Shown here: in pieces, positions 56,801 through 64,000 of the stretch
Layout: every line of letters begins with the position of its first letter
Position numbering within the stretch: position 1 is the stretch's first letter
Assembly (NCBI RefSeq): GCF_003063625.1
Contig: NZ_CP026604.1
Location: forward strand, 3,512,065-3,576,064
Source of the DNA: Saccharobesus litoralis
GTDB taxonomy: Bacteria > Pseudomonadota > Gammaproteobacteria > Enterobacterales > Alteromonadaceae
Reading direction: 5' to 3'
DNA: 64,000 bases
The notes under the pieces: generated by a model
Database searches by the model: none
What the model saw: the letters and a program-made list of their open reading frames with translations, nothing else
Told to the model about the DNA's origin: nothing
Position numbers and translations under genes: made by a program

Positions 56801-59800
56801 CGGCGAAGTAGAGTACAGTGACAGTGGGTTAGTGGAAACGATTAAAGCCACTTCTGCCGATGATGTGCCACTCACTTTTGGATTTATCGAGCAAGATAAT
56901 GGCTTAGAAGACGACAAAGATAACGCTTCTAAAGTATTTGGTTTTAGCTTTGATTTTGTCTTTCGTGAAAGCATATTAGATGCAGAAACCTTTGAGATTG
57001 ATTTTGGTGCTGGTTTAGGTGACGTACTGGCGTTAGACGCCACTTTACCGTTTGAAGTTAATTTAGACTTTGTTGCCGGATTGGGCTTTGGTTTTAATAC
57101 TAAAGACGGTATTTATTTGGACGTGTCAGGCGTAACTCAAGCGCAGGATGACGGTATTCTTCAAGGTGGTGAAGACATTGTCTTGCTATTAGACGCCCAT
57201 GTACAAAATGAAGCTGAGATAAACGTTACATTGGGACCGTTACACGGTTCGATCGATGACATAGACGATGATGAAAAACATCCGGCTCAACTTGATGTAT
57301 TGCTAGCCTTTGATTTAGAAGATGAAGGGCAGGACGGAACATGGATCGCAACGGGTAAAGATAAAGAAACCTTAACCCCAGCCGGCAAATTAATATTAGC
57401 ATTAGCCGCTGATTTTATGGCTGAAGTCGATGCCGGTGGTTATTTAGGCGTTCAGACAGAAGTTCACGCGAGTATGCAAGCGGGAGTGAGTTGGAAGCAA
57501 GGCGAAGGAGCCCAAAACGAATACGAATCGCCTGTTATTGAACTCAAAAATGTAGGCTTAGACCTTGGTAAATTAGGCACTGATGTACTTAAACCATTAG
57601 CAGATATTCTCGATACCATCCTTGGCCCTATTGAGCCTATTGTGGACGTATTAGGTGAAGAAATTGATTTTTTACCTGAGCAAATGAACAATCTAGCCAA
57701 GTTCTTAGATTTAATGATTTTCTTAAGAACAGGCAAGCAAACTCATGCTATTCAGAATTTCGTTGAAGCCTACAACGAAATGACAGACATCATCGAAAAA
57801 ATCGAGCAAATAGATGGCGACGGTATTATTCCTTTAGGGGATTACACTATAGGTGGTGACGACGATGACAGCGAAGCCCGACCAGCCACAGGCAGTACCG
57901 TTGCATTAGCCGAAAAGAGTAAACCTAAACTATCGACTAAAAGTAAGTTATTTGAATTTAACTTGCCTATTTTAGACGGTATTGAGCCTGTCATCGCATT
58001 ACTGCAAGGTAAAGTTGTCGATATTGTCACCTTTGGTATACCCGATCTCGATCCCGAAGGTGAAGAGCCTTTGACATTTGAAGCGGGTACTAAGATCCCA
58101 GTTATTCAGCCTATATTGTTTGCTGAACTGAAAGCATTAGGTGAGTTTCAAGCAAGGTTAATGTTCGGCTTAGATACGCGTGGTTTACATAATCTAACCG
58201 AAGCTGATGGCTTTCCAGCCCCTGAAGACTTCCTAAATGCGTTGAAAGATGGCTTTTACATGAGCGACAACGTTTATTTAAACGATGAATTGTTGGCAAA
58301 TGGTGCGACTTACCGGATTGGTGACCCAGGTATAGATGACAGAGATGAATTAGATGTCGGAATCAAAATAAGTGCTGGCGCTGCGCTTGATATAGGAGGA
58401 TTAGTTAGAGTTGGGGTTTCAGGCGGAATTAAAACGGAATTTTCCGCTAATTTGAATGATCCTGCTGAGCCTGGAAATGAACTGAGCGACTTACAGTACG
58501 ACGGTAAACTACATGTCGATGAAATTATAAACATTGTGTCAGATCATGGGCCGCTATGTTTAATGGATTTAGATTTAATCGTATCAGTCGCGCTTGATGC
58601 TTACATTTGGGTGGGTATTGATTTGGGCTTTTTTGAGGCTACCTTATTTGAAAAGTCGATCAATTTTTTAACGGCTGAATTACTGCACGTCAGCCATCAT
58701 TGTGAAGTTAATAATCAACCCGAGCAAGTGGCTAACCTCAGTGGTAATACGCTGCAACTAAAATACATTGATGCAGGACAAGTGCTTAACTACGGAGCTC
58801 CGGGTAAGGTAGTTAAAGATAAAGATGGTAACCCAGTTAAAGATGATGATGGCAATGTTGTGTTGTCTGGGATCGACTATTCAGTGCGCACCGAAACAGG
58901 TACGACTCATGACGGTATCACAGGGGATTGGATATCAGTTTCTGGCAAAGGGTTTATTCAACATTTTAAAGCAGAAGATGTGCATAAAATTGAATGGGTT
59001 GGTACAACCGGAGCGGAAAAAGTTTTAGTTGATATCGACCCTGAGGTGGCCACCAATCTAACCGAAATTCATATTGACGGTAAGGGTGGTGGTGACCGGC
59101 TTGATGTAAACACCAGCCAAATTAACGGAACCTTAAACAAAATAAATATAACTTCAGGAGACGGGGCGGACACTATTTATGTGCGCACTGATCAACGTCA
59201 TGCCGATTCCAGCAACTTAGATGTGACTATTGTTTCTGGGCAAAATGTCGTGTCGACACTGAATGACGATGACAGAATTGTTGTGTCAGCTTTAACTCAA
59301 TCTCTTTCAATTAGCAGCGGTTATGGCAATGACTCTATTTACTTCCCGCAAGGTGCCACAGTAAACGCGGGTTTAGGTAATGATATTGTTTATTTAAATG
59401 CCGGCGTTAGTAGTATTGATATGGGGGACGGTCATGACGTTGTTCATATTAATCACGGTGCCGAAACCTCTAAGTTATATACTGGTGCGGGCGACGACAG
59501 AATATTTATCGATGATTTGTTAGGTACTCATAGTGATATAGATACCGGTGCGGGTGACGACAATATTAATCTACGCACTGAGCAACTCAAAACAGACTCT
59601 TCATATATTCATCAGTTAGTCATGGGTGAGGGTGATGGTGATCACCTTTATTTTGATGGGCGTAACGATGTTGAACCAACTTCTCATCATATTTCGTTAG
59701 GTATGGAGGGAGGTGTATTAAAGCTTGGGACAGAAGCCCAAGATGGCGTACCTAAGCACTTTTTAGACCTAGCCGCTGGTAGCGGCGTGGATATCTTGGA

Positions 59801-62800
59801 TATTCAAACAGGGCAAGGAGAAGATTCGGTTTTTATTGGCAATTTAGTTAATTCTAAATCTGTACTAGGGGCTATTTCGATTGATTTAAGTAGCTTCGTT
59901 CAATTTGATGGTCACGAAGTTAAAGTTGGTAATGACAAAGATTTGGATGGCGACGGCGATAAAATCACCATTCATAGCGCAGATAATAATGACAATTTAA
60001 CCCTATCGACCAAAGATCAAATTATTAAAACGTCTTACCTTAACAATACGGTTGGCCATGAAAATGTCATTAAAGTGACAGGTGGAATATCAAAAGCGCT
60101 TAATCTTGAAAAAGGTGAAAAGCTAGAAGTGACCGCGAGTATTACCTATGCGGGTGTCATATATCAAAAGCATTACAAAAGTGATAAAGACGGGACAGAC
60201 GTTGAATTGACAATTAATGATGATCTGACTTGGCAAGTAGATTTAGATGCAGATGATAGCTTGTTTGATGCGACAGCTAAAATTGATGGCGAAGAGGTTA
60301 GCCTAGCTTCTGTTTTGGTTAAGAAACGTCAAGAAGCTAGCGATAAAAAGCAAACTTTCACGGAGCCGCATAGTTGGACAGTTGATATTCTTGCTAAGCA
60401 TTCATTAATAGATGATACCGGTACCATTGATGGTTTAAATGAAATTGCCATGCAAGGAAGTGCCAATTTTTCAAGCAGCTACAACGGCCAGTTGTTTAGA
60501 GGGGTAGCTCCAACTTTAGCCAATACCGATAGGCTGCATGTGACGATAGGTGATCATGTATACAAAGAATATGAATCACAATTAAGTGAAACATTTGGTT
60601 ATTGGAGTTTAACATTAGATCAACCGTTAGCCGCCGGTATCTATGATATGCGCGTGAGTAAAGTCGATTCGAATGGTAACAATGAAGAAGTACTCGAAAA
60701 GCGTATTTTAGAGGTTGATGACCAAGGCCATATCCTAATTACTACGTCGAAAAAATTAGAAATAACCGTTCAAACTTTAGATATCGACAATCATGCCAAT
60801 GCGAATATTGCGCATTTGGAAATACATCACTTCGAGCAAGATAAACTACATATTAATACCGCTGGTGGTGACGATACACTTGATCTTTCTGGTATTACTC
60901 ATGAATTGTTTACCGAGATTGTTGCACATACCGGTGAGGGTAATGATACGGTCAAAGGATCGATATTTGATGAGACGTTTGACCTTGGTAACGGCAACAA
61001 TATTTTACACGGTGGATTAGGCAACGAGATCGTCACAGCTGGAGTGGGTGACAATACCATTTACGGTGAACAAGGCAACGACATTATAACCGTCGTTGGT
61101 GGTAATAACACAATTTTTGGTGGTTTAGGTGATGATATCATCACAACTGGTGCAGGTGCCGATACGATAGAAGGTAACGAAGGAGACGATACCTTAAATG
61201 CGGGTAATGGTAATAATACGGTATATGGTAATGACGGCCATGACACCATTACTTCTAGTGACGGTGATGATAAATTGTATGGTGGCGCAGGTAACGACAC
61301 TATCACTACTGGCGCAGGAACTGATGTTATAAAAGGACAAGACGGTAACGATACGATAACTTCAGGAGCCGGAAACGATGACATTGAAGGGGGGATCGGC
61401 AATGATACGATACGTGCAGGAGCGGGTAATGATACGATAAAAGGTGGCTCTGGTGCTGATAGCTTATATGGCGAAGCTGGGGACGATACTTTGATTTCAG
61501 GCTTAGGACTTGATCACGTAGACGGTGGCGCTGACTTTGATCAAATTATAGTCCCTCGTGAATTATTAGCGGTTGCTTATCAGTTGTCGGATAGCCATTT
61601 TAAAATGACCTACGATACCGATGCAGACGATAATAATGTCGTTGATGGTAACGATCCATTTGAGGAAGACACCCTAGCTAACCTTGAATATGTTGAGTTA
61701 TTTGGTAGTGAAAAAGCCGATCGCTTTACGTTAGCGGGCTGGTCATGGAGTGCTTTGCTTGATGGCTTTAATGGTGATGATACATACTCTATTCAAACTC
61801 ATCCAACGCTAGAAGCCAATACCCTAGTTAATGTGCGTGATACAGGCACAGGCGGTGATGACCAGGATGAGCTGATCATTTTGGGTAACAAACGGGCTGA
61901 TAACTTTGTGTTTGATATCCAAACGAAAGCTCAACTACAAACTATTACCGATGCGCGGGTTGGCAGCGAATTATTTGCGGATATGCCAGCAACAGACAAC
62001 AGTGGTAATACTATTCAATATGGTGTGGTTGAATCCTTCGCTCAGCATGATTTTCAAATTAACAAACCAGATATCGACAATGCTGATAATCATTCATTAG
62101 ATGCTGCACAGCAAGATGGCCAGTTTTCAGGGCATAGACAAACCGTGGTATATGGCCGCGAAGCCAATAATAGTTATGGGGCAGAGACCATTTCTGTACA
62201 TGGTTTAGCGGGTTCAGATTTCTTCGTCGCTAATGACAATACCAAAAAATTAGAAGTGCACGGCGATATAGGTGACGACATATTTATTCTGGGTGTTATT
62301 ACAAAGACCAAAGATATTAAAGATGATCCTATTTATGGTGACACCACAATTGTTGAAAGTATCAGCAATGGCTTATCGGTCGAATCTGAGTTCTTTGGCG
62401 GGTTTGGCGATGACTACTTTGAAGTAAACCATACGTTAACTACCACACACTTATTTGGTGAAGGCGGCAATGATTTATTTTATGTGCCTACCTTACTGCA
62501 TGAAGTAAATGGCAAAGTAGCCGTAAAACATGAAGGTGATGATGCACCTAATATCAATATTGACCTATCTGAGTCGACTCAATCCGATAAATCTCAGGAA
62601 GAAAACACAGGCTCTGAGGGGGGGGCTGATACGGTTATCGCGCCGATCAAAAATGGCCGAGTCAACATTGACGGTGGGTCAGGGTTAGATGCCCTAGCTA
62701 TTGGTGGCACACCAGGTGATGATGAATTCAATATAGTGTCTGAGACAATTACCCATGCGAGTGGTAAAACAGAACAAGTGCTACGTGTATATGGTGGAAG

Positions 62801-64000
62801 TACACCATTAGACAATGTCGTTAATGTCGAACGCTTGGTATTAGTGACAGGAGATGGCGATGATATTATTAATGTGCATGGTACGCCAGAGGGCACATGG
62901 TTTGAAATATATACGGGTACAGGCAACGATGTCGTTAATATTGGTGGTGAAGCGCGCGATATTGATATTAGTGTATTACAAGGCACGGAACATAAATCAG
63001 CTATTGCTCATGCATTGGGTTTATCAATTGAACTCAACTTACAAACCTTCAACGAAATTAACCGAGTTAAAAAACGCTTACCTAAGTCTACTATTGCCGA
63101 TGTCAAAGGGTTGTTAATTCTACGCGATGGTGGTGGTGATGACACGATTAATGTCGCTGGAACAGAACATGCGGGTGAAATCGCCCATAAAGAGCTAACC
63201 ACAGTTCCTTACGTTGAACATGCCTTTTTTGATTTACCCGATCTGGAAACCCCTAATGCACCGGATAAGTTTATTCATGCATTTATGCTCAATGTAAATG
63301 ATGAATTGGCCAAAGGTGCGGCATTTTCTGCTGATACAATTTATTTTGCCATGCTGCATTATTGGTATTCATCGGCAGAGTTTCGTGAGTATGTTGATAA
63401 AGCAGAGCTTTCCGACGAACAAAAGCAAACTTTATTGCGTGATCATTATATTAGTAAAAATGGTCAATTTCGTCATGGCTATCTACCTAAGCAAAGTTTG
63501 GACAGCTTGCAAACCCTGAGAAAAAACTACGAGCCACATTTTAGTCAAGCCGAGCTTGAAAGCTACATAGCACAGGCGAGTGATCCGGGTGATGCGTATC
63601 TTGCTATCTACGGCAATGATATTGATAGAGCCAAAGAAGCGCTACTGATTGAGGCATTATCGTTTAATCTGCCAGATGAGGTTATGCGAAATTGGACTTT
63701 TCCTGTCGATGATTTTCAACAACATGTACAGCAGCAATATAGTTTAGCTTTGCTATCAGAAAATACTTCGCCTCAACAGGTATTATCTCGTTATTCAGCA
63801 ATCGATGGTTATTACATTAGCGATTTTGATCCAAGAGTAGATATTCGTAGTGGTAAGTCCTTTTCTATTGATTCAGAAAATGGCTTACATGGTTTGTCTA
63901 AGCCTGAACAGCAAATGCTGTACCTCATGTTAAAACAAGTATCGCCTAAGCAAAGTTTTGAATGGCTACAACAATTTGAAAGTGTTTTCACCAACGAAGA
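53841..64000 (+). CDS. giant type-I-secreted LEPR-XLL/DUF4347/RTX protein (3' end beyond window)
   Basis: One frame stays open from the ATG at 53841 to the window end, at least 3386 residues. Residues 22-30 are VEPRILLSG, the LEPR-XLL motif of giant exported proteins. Residues about 128-343 form a DUF4347 domain with His238 (LHVLSHASQG) and Cys284 (FYGCDLAQG), the dyad expected of caspase-like folds. Two cadherin-like repeats follow (about 347-455 and 467-567). A long alpha/beta region runs to about 1620, and acidic beta repeats with GDGADT/GAGDD motifs lie around 1760-1930. The main RTX calcium-binding array is at about 2389-2567 (GGxGxDxI units), inside the protein rather than at its end. 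Probably exported by the adjacent TolC system and used for adhesion or processing at the surface. Confidence 0.9.
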   Translation, partial: MGSVKSKQKLAKRRNSLVFEQVEPRILLSGYIGGAAELGKAAIDETVIVQEWIDNEVSPPSTSADDDFNSGEPEHPTEAETNQSNSSNSEQTPTSDLTHSQTQQLTAELSSEQLLALQNAHAQAQASLQVVVVDASVNDKHQLIADIHSEQTYISIKQDAHNNLNIQRISLVSDKEQHQTETQESLNVSELHSYLDSLGHHTPSIVVELHEHDDGIMQLNTVLEQIEQPIAALHVLSHASQGQLRLGNTTYSSTNLVNNAANKKQLAKLGEQLSANGDILFYGCDLAQGPNGKQLLNLIASLTAADVAASNDTTGGNGLGNWKLEVSQGDIDVASLQAKQYAYSLADQTFSVLEASVEEASSSQIVGTVTTTLTGEGLSFEVVSNQDNDSAMFIMDASSGELSFSFGADFESPLDTDQNNVYSLQVKASNMAGGEELINVDVTVTNDASEDSSGDSSEVDDTVADNSVTIEVQENQTTVTTIEPPQNSNLTGNLTYSLPNADTDIDDSVLFDIDATTGVLVFKQAADFETPNSKSNTNTYTFDLDITDENNNLEIIQVTVNVTNVGELDLDKILNALLSGIDQVSGSDGQAQATYSALSETVPLLTEGLDALFDNKLSELYDSVKQAVDDVKADIEGLGNDIAQLEDELNKALRNEFAKVLIDGEQLIATVDEDNNPINFIDFTSITDGYDVAIDFGAAIVRDNLGADLQDLVTELGDAANWGLNQLTSVLENLSLQALLSFDLDLDFNIDTTDLTAPSATLKAGSGAKLEAELKNTKDVDLLSIDLFSDLLDIDVDIVKDDILLTASAFVGLAEDGDDVLVNELDSDDINFDKSLSGTAGITLSDPHDLTNTIDIDFTANLNEDNAIEWAIGVTNADSFVYNKVFNAILSGLEGMFDGMNDLIVDEIGSLDIPFIDDVIEEHAANVIESLKETFIGVKGVDGIYTSGLGKDIQNAVANNITPEDLMKEGVFAILGDKLQIKKTNDSGEVEYSDSGLVETIKATSADDVPLTFGFIEQDNGLEDDKDNASKVFGFSFDFVFRESILDAETFEIDFGAGLGDVLALDATLPFEVNLDFVAGLGFGFNTKDGIYLDVSGVTQAQDDGILQGGEDIVLLLDAHVQNEAEINVTLGPLHGSIDDIDDDEKHPAQLDVLLAFDLEDEGQDGTWIATGKDKETLTPAGKLILALAADFMAEVDAGGYLGVQTEVHASMQAGVSWKQGEGAQNEYESPVIELKNVGLDLGKLGTDVLKPLADILDTILGPIEPIVDVLGEEIDFLPEQMNNLAKFLDLMIFLRTGKQTHAIQNFVEAYNEMTDIIEKIEQIDGDGIIPLGDYTIGGDDDDSEARPATGSTVALAEKSKPKLSTKSKLFEFNLPILDGIEPVIALLQGKVVDIVTFGIPDLDPEGEEPLTFEAGTKIPVIQPILFAELKALGEFQARLMFGLDTRGLHNLTEADGFPAPEDFLNALKDGFYMSDNVYLNDELLANGATYRIGDPGIDDRDELDVGIKISAGAALDIGGLVRVGVSGGIKTEFSANLNDPAEPGNELSDLQYDGKLHVDEIINIVSDHGPLCLMDLDLIVSVALDAYIWVGIDLGFFEATLFEKSINFLTAELLHVSHHCEVNNQPEQVANLSGNTLQLKYIDAGQVLNYGAPGKVVKDKDGNPVKDDDGNVVLSGIDYSVRTETGTTHDGITGDWISVSGKGFIQHFKAEDVHKIEWVGTTGAEKVLVDIDPEVATNLTEIHIDGKGGGDRLDVNTSQINGTLNKINITSGDGADTIYVRTDQRHADSSNLDVTIVSGQNVVSTLNDDDRIVVSALTQSLSISSGYGNDSIYFPQGATVNAGLGNDIVYLNAGVSSIDMGDGHDVVHINHGAETSKLYTGAGDDRIFIDDLLGTHSDIDTGAGDDNINLRTEQLKTDSSYIHQLVMGEGDGDHLYFDGRNDVEPTSHHISLGMEGGVLKLGTEAQDGVPKHFLDLAAGSGVDILDIQTGQGEDSVFIGNLVNSKSVLGAISIDLSSFVQFDGHEVKVGNDKDLDGDGDKITIHSADNNDNLTLSTKDQIIKTSYLNNTVGHENVIKVTGGISKALNLEKGEKLEVTASITYAGVIYQKHYKSDKDGTDVELTINDDLTWQVDLDADDSLFDATAKIDGEEVSLASVLVKKRQEASDKKQTFTEPHSWTVDILAKHSLIDDTGTIDGLNEIAMQGSANFSSSYNGQLFRGVAPTLANTDRLHVTIGDHVYKEYESQLSETFGYWSLTLDQPLAAGIYDMRVSKVDSNGNNEEVLEKRILEVDDQGHILITTSKKLEITVQTLDIDNHANANIAHLEIHHFEQDKLHINTAGGDDTLDLSGITHELFTEIVAHTGEGNDTVKGSIFDETFDLGNGNNILHGGLGNEIVTAGVGDNTIYGEQGNDIITVVGGNNTIFGGLGDDIITTGAGADTIEGNEGDDTLNAGNGNNTVYGNDGHDTITSSDGDDKLYGGAGNDTITTGAGTDVIKGQDGNDTITSGAGNDDIEGGIGNDTIRAGAGNDTIKGGSGADSLYGEAGDDTLISGLGLDHVDGGADFDQIIVPRELLAVAYQLSDSHFKMTYDTDADDNNVVDGNDPFEEDTLANLEYVELFGSEKADRFTLAGWSWSALLDGFNGDDTYSIQTHPTLEANTLVNVRDTGTGGDDQDELIILGNKRADNFVFDIQTKAQLQTITDARVGSELFADMPATDNSGNTIQYGVVESFAQHDFQINKPDIDNADNHSLDAAQQDGQFSGHRQTVVYGREANNSYGAETISVHGLAGSDFFVANDNTKKLEVHGDIGDDIFILGVITKTKDIKDDPIYGDTTIVESISNGLSVESEFFGGFGDDYFEVNHTLTTTHLFGEGGNDLFYVPTLLHEVNGKVAVKHEGDDAPNINIDLSESTQSDKSQEENTGSEGGADTVIAPIKNGRVNIDGGSGLDALAIGGTPGDDEFNIVSETITHASGKTEQVLRVYGGSTPLDNVVNVERLVLVTGDGDDIINVHGTPEGTWFEIYTGTGNDVVNIGGEARDIDISVLQGTEHKSAIAHALGLSIELNLQTFNEINRVKKRLPKSTIADVKGLLILRDGGGDDTINVAGTEHAGEIAHKELTTVPYVEHAFFDLPDLETPNAPDKFIHAFMLNVNDELAKGAAFSADTIYFAMLHYWYSSAEFREYVDKAELSDEQKQTLLRDHYISKNGQFRHGYLPKQSLDSLQTLRKNYEPHFSQAELESYIAQASDPGDAYLAIYGNDIDRAKEALLIEALSFNLPDEVMRNWTFPVDDFQQHVQQQYSLALLSENTSPQQVLSRYSAIDGYYISDFDPRVDIRSGKSFSIDSENGLHGLSKPEQQMLYLMLKQVSPKQSFEWLQQFESVFTNE
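61005..61545 (+). repeat. RTX nonapeptide repeat array
   Basis: About 18 copies of the Ca2+-binding nonapeptide GGxGxDxIx and variants (GGLGDDIIT, GGAGNDTIT, GGIGNDTIR, GGSGADSLY), giving a DNA-level tandem pattern. It ends with GGADFDQI. This is the longest uninterrupted RTX block of the giant gene. Confidence 0.92.

Noticed and set aside
55622-57736. Several minus-strand ORFs of 60-140 aa inside the giant adhesin gene
   Set aside because: They are antisense shadows of a long, compositionally biased coding frame, with Ser-rich low-complexity translations and no ribosome sites.
61061-61402. 113-aa minus-strand ORF rich in Pro/Ser/Val repeats
   Set aside because: It is the antisense reading of the RTX repeat array (GGxGxD units) and not an independent gene.

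Overview
The window looks like a chromosomal segment of a marine gammaproteobacterium of the Alteromonadales type (near Catenovulum, Paraglaciecola or Shewanella). I infer this from the moderately AT-rich DNA, the family-level match of housekeeping proteins, and small families typical of this group (DUF3545, DUF3820, DUF4250, paired PilZ proteins beside radA). No species can be named from the sequence alone.

Layout. 1-12 kb is mostly core: a PAS-GGDEF diguanylate cyclase; the thrLABC operon with a complete Thr/Ile attenuator; ung; a small DUF3545 gene on the minus strand; a Kelch lipoprotein; DUF4250 and DUF3820 genes; then alr and dnaB on the minus strand. 12.1-15.8 kb holds a two-gene minus-strand unit: a lipoprotein translationally coupled to an exported protein whose N-terminal beta region plus HEAT-like helical region resembles eukaryotic large lipid transfer proteins (vitellogenin/MTP). 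16-26.5 kb carries a LacI regulator, nhaA, a GST, a DUF599 membrane protein, smpB-cmoA-cmoB, ratA-rnfH, a beta-hydroxyacid-dehydrogenase-like enzyme divergent from a LysR regulator, and a LON-domain protein.

27-32 kb is a repeat-invaded region. A family of about 129-bp imperfect palindromes with TATAGTC ends (MITE-like) occurs five times here and once more at 8.9 kb. One copy splits a DUF3833 lipoprotein gene, and removing exactly 126 bp restores the reading frame. Another copy supplies the stop codon of a small ORF. The DUF2878 and chalcone-isomerase-like genes upstream of the broken gene look like the stranded tail of a larger operon. hpf lies between the repeats.

32-46.5 kb has a phosphorylase-kinase-like/GH15 protein, the tRNA modification enzyme TapT, two convergent two-PilZ-domain paralogues, radA, a chemoreceptor with an unusual N-terminus, and an unknown 270-aa protein. 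46.5-51.8 kb is a minus-strand chaperone-usher pilus operon with DUF4402 subunits; its usher has two C-terminal SPOR-like domains. 52.4-64 kb has a TolC-type outer-membrane protein followed by a giant type-1-secreted protein that is still open at the window edge. That protein has a LEPR-XLL N-terminus, a DUF4347 domain with an intact His/Cys pair, cadherin-like repeats and an internal RTX block.

The strongest candidates for something undescribed are the lipid-transfer-like pair at 12-16 kb, the SPOR-tailed usher, and the palindromic repeat family with its gene-breaking insertion.
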